Source of the DNA: Burkholderia sp. GAS332
Lineage (GTDB): Bacteria > Pseudomonadota > Gammaproteobacteria > Burkholderiales > Burkholderiaceae
DNA: 64,000 nt
Direction: 5' to 3'
Assembly (NCBI GenBank): GCA_900142905.1
Contig: FSRV01000002.1
Coordinates: 2,728,001 to 2,792,000, forward strand
Within the stretch, counting starts at the first letter, position 1, and each line of letters opens with the position of its first letter. The notes beneath the pieces were generated by a model. That model ran no database searches and was not told where the DNA came from. It saw only the letters and a list, made by a program, of their open reading frames with translations. The position numbers and the translations under genes were made by a program. Shown piece after piece: positions 62,717-64,000 of this stretch.

Positions 62717-62822
62717 ACCGTGCATCCCTCCGTCGCTGGGCCGTCGCGCATCGTTGCTCTTCATGCGCGCCGGCCACCGCATCGGATGGGTCGTGGTTGA
62801 TTTACCAAGGAGGATGGAAGCA

Positions 62823-62894
62823 ATGTTCAGTCACGTCTATCTGCGCGATCCGGACGGCAACAAGCTCGGCGCCCTGTATCGCGTGCCGGCCTGA
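62823..62894 (+). pseudogene. Remnant of a VOC/glyoxalase-family gene
   Basis: A 23-codon frame whose product, MFSHVYLRDPDGNKLGALYR plus VPA, matches the C-terminal strand of VOC metalloenzymes (typically YVRDPDGNKI.A). Nothing upstream continues the domain. An AAGGAGG sits upstream at proper spacing, so it may still be translated, but a complete protein is impossible. Confidence 0.6.
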
Positions 62895-62952
62895 AGCGAA
62901 CGACGGCGCCAAGGGTGCTCCAGACCAGCGCCGGCCCGACGTTCGCTCCATT

Positions 62953-62972
62953 GCGATATAATCGCATGCGAT
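62953..62972 (+). promoter_or_regulatory. Promoter and autoregulatory operator of ohrR
   Basis: GCGAT-ATA-ATCGC (62953-62965) overlaps ATCGCATGCGAT (62961-62972), the same palindrome type as before the ohr genes, and contains a perfect -10 TATAAT (62957-62962). This suggests OhrR represses its own gene. Confidence 0.6.
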
Positions 62973-63027
62973 ATATCACGCTTCGTATGTCTTGTGAGAC
63001 ATCAGGCGCTAGCCAAAGAGGTTACAG

Positions 63028-63489
63028 ATGAAAACTACGAACCAGGCGGCCGCCGCGGCCGCGCCGCTGTCAGACTATCTGTGCTTTGCGATCTATTCCG
63101 CGAACCTGGCGTTCGGCAAGGCATACAAGCCGATGCTCGAGGAGCTTGGGCTCACTTACACGCAATACATCACCATCGTTGCGCTTTGGGAGGAGGACAA
63201 CCAGACCGTCAGCGGTCTGGGCGAGAAACTGTTTCTCGAATCCAACACGCTTACGCCGATGTTGAAGAAGCTCGAGGTGATGGGTTACTTGGAGCGGCAG
63301 CGCGATCCCGAAGACGAGCGTCAGGTGCGGGTCAGGCTCACGAAAAACGGTCGACGGCTGCGCGAAAAAGCCCTGACTATGAGTCTCGCAGGAGCGACTG
63401 GCCTCGCGCCAGACGAGTTCGCTAAAGTGCAGAAGGCGATCGTGGCGCTGCGGAACAATCTTATCAAGTCAGTCCAGAACGGCGAATGA
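63028..63489 (+). CDS. ohrR: OhrR, MarR-family organic-peroxide repressor
   Basis: Winged-helix repressor of 153 residues. The diagnostic Cys19 in YLCFAIYSANLAFGKAYKPM is the peroxide-sensing residue; the Tyr pair that stabilises the thiolate is at about residues 33 and 44. The recognition region is NTLTPMLKKLEVMGYLERQ with the wing DPEDERQVRVRLT. Only this one Cys is in the expected region, so it resembles the one-Cys type. Oxidation releases the repressor from DNA and turns on ohr. Palindromes before both ohr genes and before this gene support autoregulation and control of ohr. Confidence 0.93.
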   Translation: MKTTNQAAAAAAPLSDYLCFAIYSANLAFGKAYKPMLEELGLTYTQYITIVALWEEDNQTVSGLGEKLFLESNTLTPMLKKLEVMGYLERQRDPEDERQVRVRLTKNGRRLREKALTMSLAGATGLAPDEFAKVQKAIVALRNNLIKSVQNGE

Positions 63490-63624
63490 GTGCTTAGCGG
63501 TCGAGGCGGGCGATCTCGGGTCCGCACCCTTTTCCATGCCAGAAAACAACCGATCGCATCTAACCCGGTCCGCTGGCTCAGGTATGCTGAGCGCTTTTGG
63601 ATAACTTCCGTTCAAGGGGAGAAC

Positions 63625-64000
63625 ATGCGGCGCGTCGTATTCAATCAGAAAGGTGGCGTAGGCAAATCGACCATTGTTTGTAACCTGGCGGCAATCAGTG
63701 CCAGCGAAGGTATCCGCACACTCGTCATCGACCTGGATGCTCAGGCGAATTCAAGCCAATACCTGCTCGGCTCGCAGATCGGCGAGGCCAGCCCCACCGC
63801 TGCCGGCTTCTTTGAAACCGCGCTCACGTTCAGCTTCAAGCCGGTAGAAGTCACGTCGTTCATTCATCCGACGCCGTTCGAGAACCTCGACGTCATGCCC
63901 GCTCATGCCGATCTGGACACGTTGCATGGCAAACTCGAGTCCCGTTACAAGATCTACAAGTTGCGTGACGCGCTGAACGAGCTCGACATGTATGACGCGA
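63625..64000 (+). CDS. parA: ParA family ATPase (partial, truncated by right edge)
   Basis: First 125 residues of a ParA partition ATPase. It begins MRRVVFNQKGGVGKST with the deviant Walker A (KGGVGKST) and continues to LVIDLDAQANSSQYL, the Walker A' motif, both standard for ParA. AAGGGGAGAA precedes the ATG. The protein runs off the edge; parB would be expected further on. ParA genes lie near origins of chromosomes and plasmids, so this window may be close to a replication or partition locus of its replicon. No parS-like palindrome was confirmed here. Confidence 0.92.
   Translation, partial: MRRVVFNQKGGVGKSTIVCNLAAISASEGIRTLVIDLDAQANSSQYLLGSQIGEASPTAAGFFETALTFSFKPVEVTSFIHPTPFENLDVMPAHADLDTLHGKLESRYKIYKLRDALNELDMYDA

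Noticed and set aside
1..64000. CRISPR arrays, tRNA or rRNA genes, prophage
   Set aside because: No regularly spaced direct repeats outside coding TPR arrays, no tRNA T-loop signatures in intergenic DNA, and no phage structural proteins were noticed; a tRNA-finding program would settle the tRNA question.

Overview
The window looks like a stretch of a secondary chromosome or megaplasmid of a Burkholderiaceae bacterium, most likely Paraburkholderia or a close relative. The reasons are high GC content, densely packed metabolic modules each with its own LysR, GntR, AraC or MarR regulator, a Burkholderia-type porin, DUF2917, DUF1993 and DUF305 proteins, and a ParA gene at the right edge. This is inferred from gene content; there is no rRNA or tRNA in the window to confirm it. 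I saw no CRISPR array, prophage or intact insertion sequence.

Layout. 1-8900: a truncated LysR gene divergent from two SDR oxidoreductases, a DUF305/beta-propeller secreted pair, an SRPBCC protein, a TPR protein with a GT9-like domain, an MHYT membrane sensor and a secreted cupin. 8993-14061: a minus-strand operon for a ribose-type sugar ABC importer and L-fuconate dehydratase. 14407-24129: small secreted proteins, a DsbA-family oxidoreductase, two cupins, a class C beta-lactamase, a methyltransferase, an MFS exporter, a DUF2917 gene behind a possible attenuator, and proline dehydrogenase. 24526-32577: Tat-exported phospholipase C, a large secreted propeller protein, an LrgB protein without LrgA, and a porin. 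32883-40792: an MHS transporter with a winged-helix/TPR regulator, a LysR/LysE pair, and a TPR/BON/YbaK group. 41174-44487: LysR, agmatine deiminase and a polyamine-binding protein.

44637-50395 is a recognisable D-apionate catabolic operon: MFS transporter, ApnO oxidoisomerase, a RuBisCO-like protein, the DUF1537 kinase OiaK, and a GntR regulator. Next to it is a kdpA gene without kdpBC, divergent from an unusual EIIA-Ntr-like protein with an N-terminal extension.

53781-60605 is the most interesting block. A divergent AraC regulator faces an operon of aldehyde dehydrogenase, GMC alcohol dehydrogenase and one 838-residue protein that fuses a Baeyer-Villiger monooxygenase to an HSL-type esterase. 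Together these could turn a ketone into an ester, split it into alcohol plus acid, and oxidise the alcohol to a second acid. The right end (60694-64000) holds a lipoprotein, two tandem ohr peroxidase genes, a small secreted protein, a VOC gene remnant, the ohrR repressor with matching palindromes, and the start of parA.
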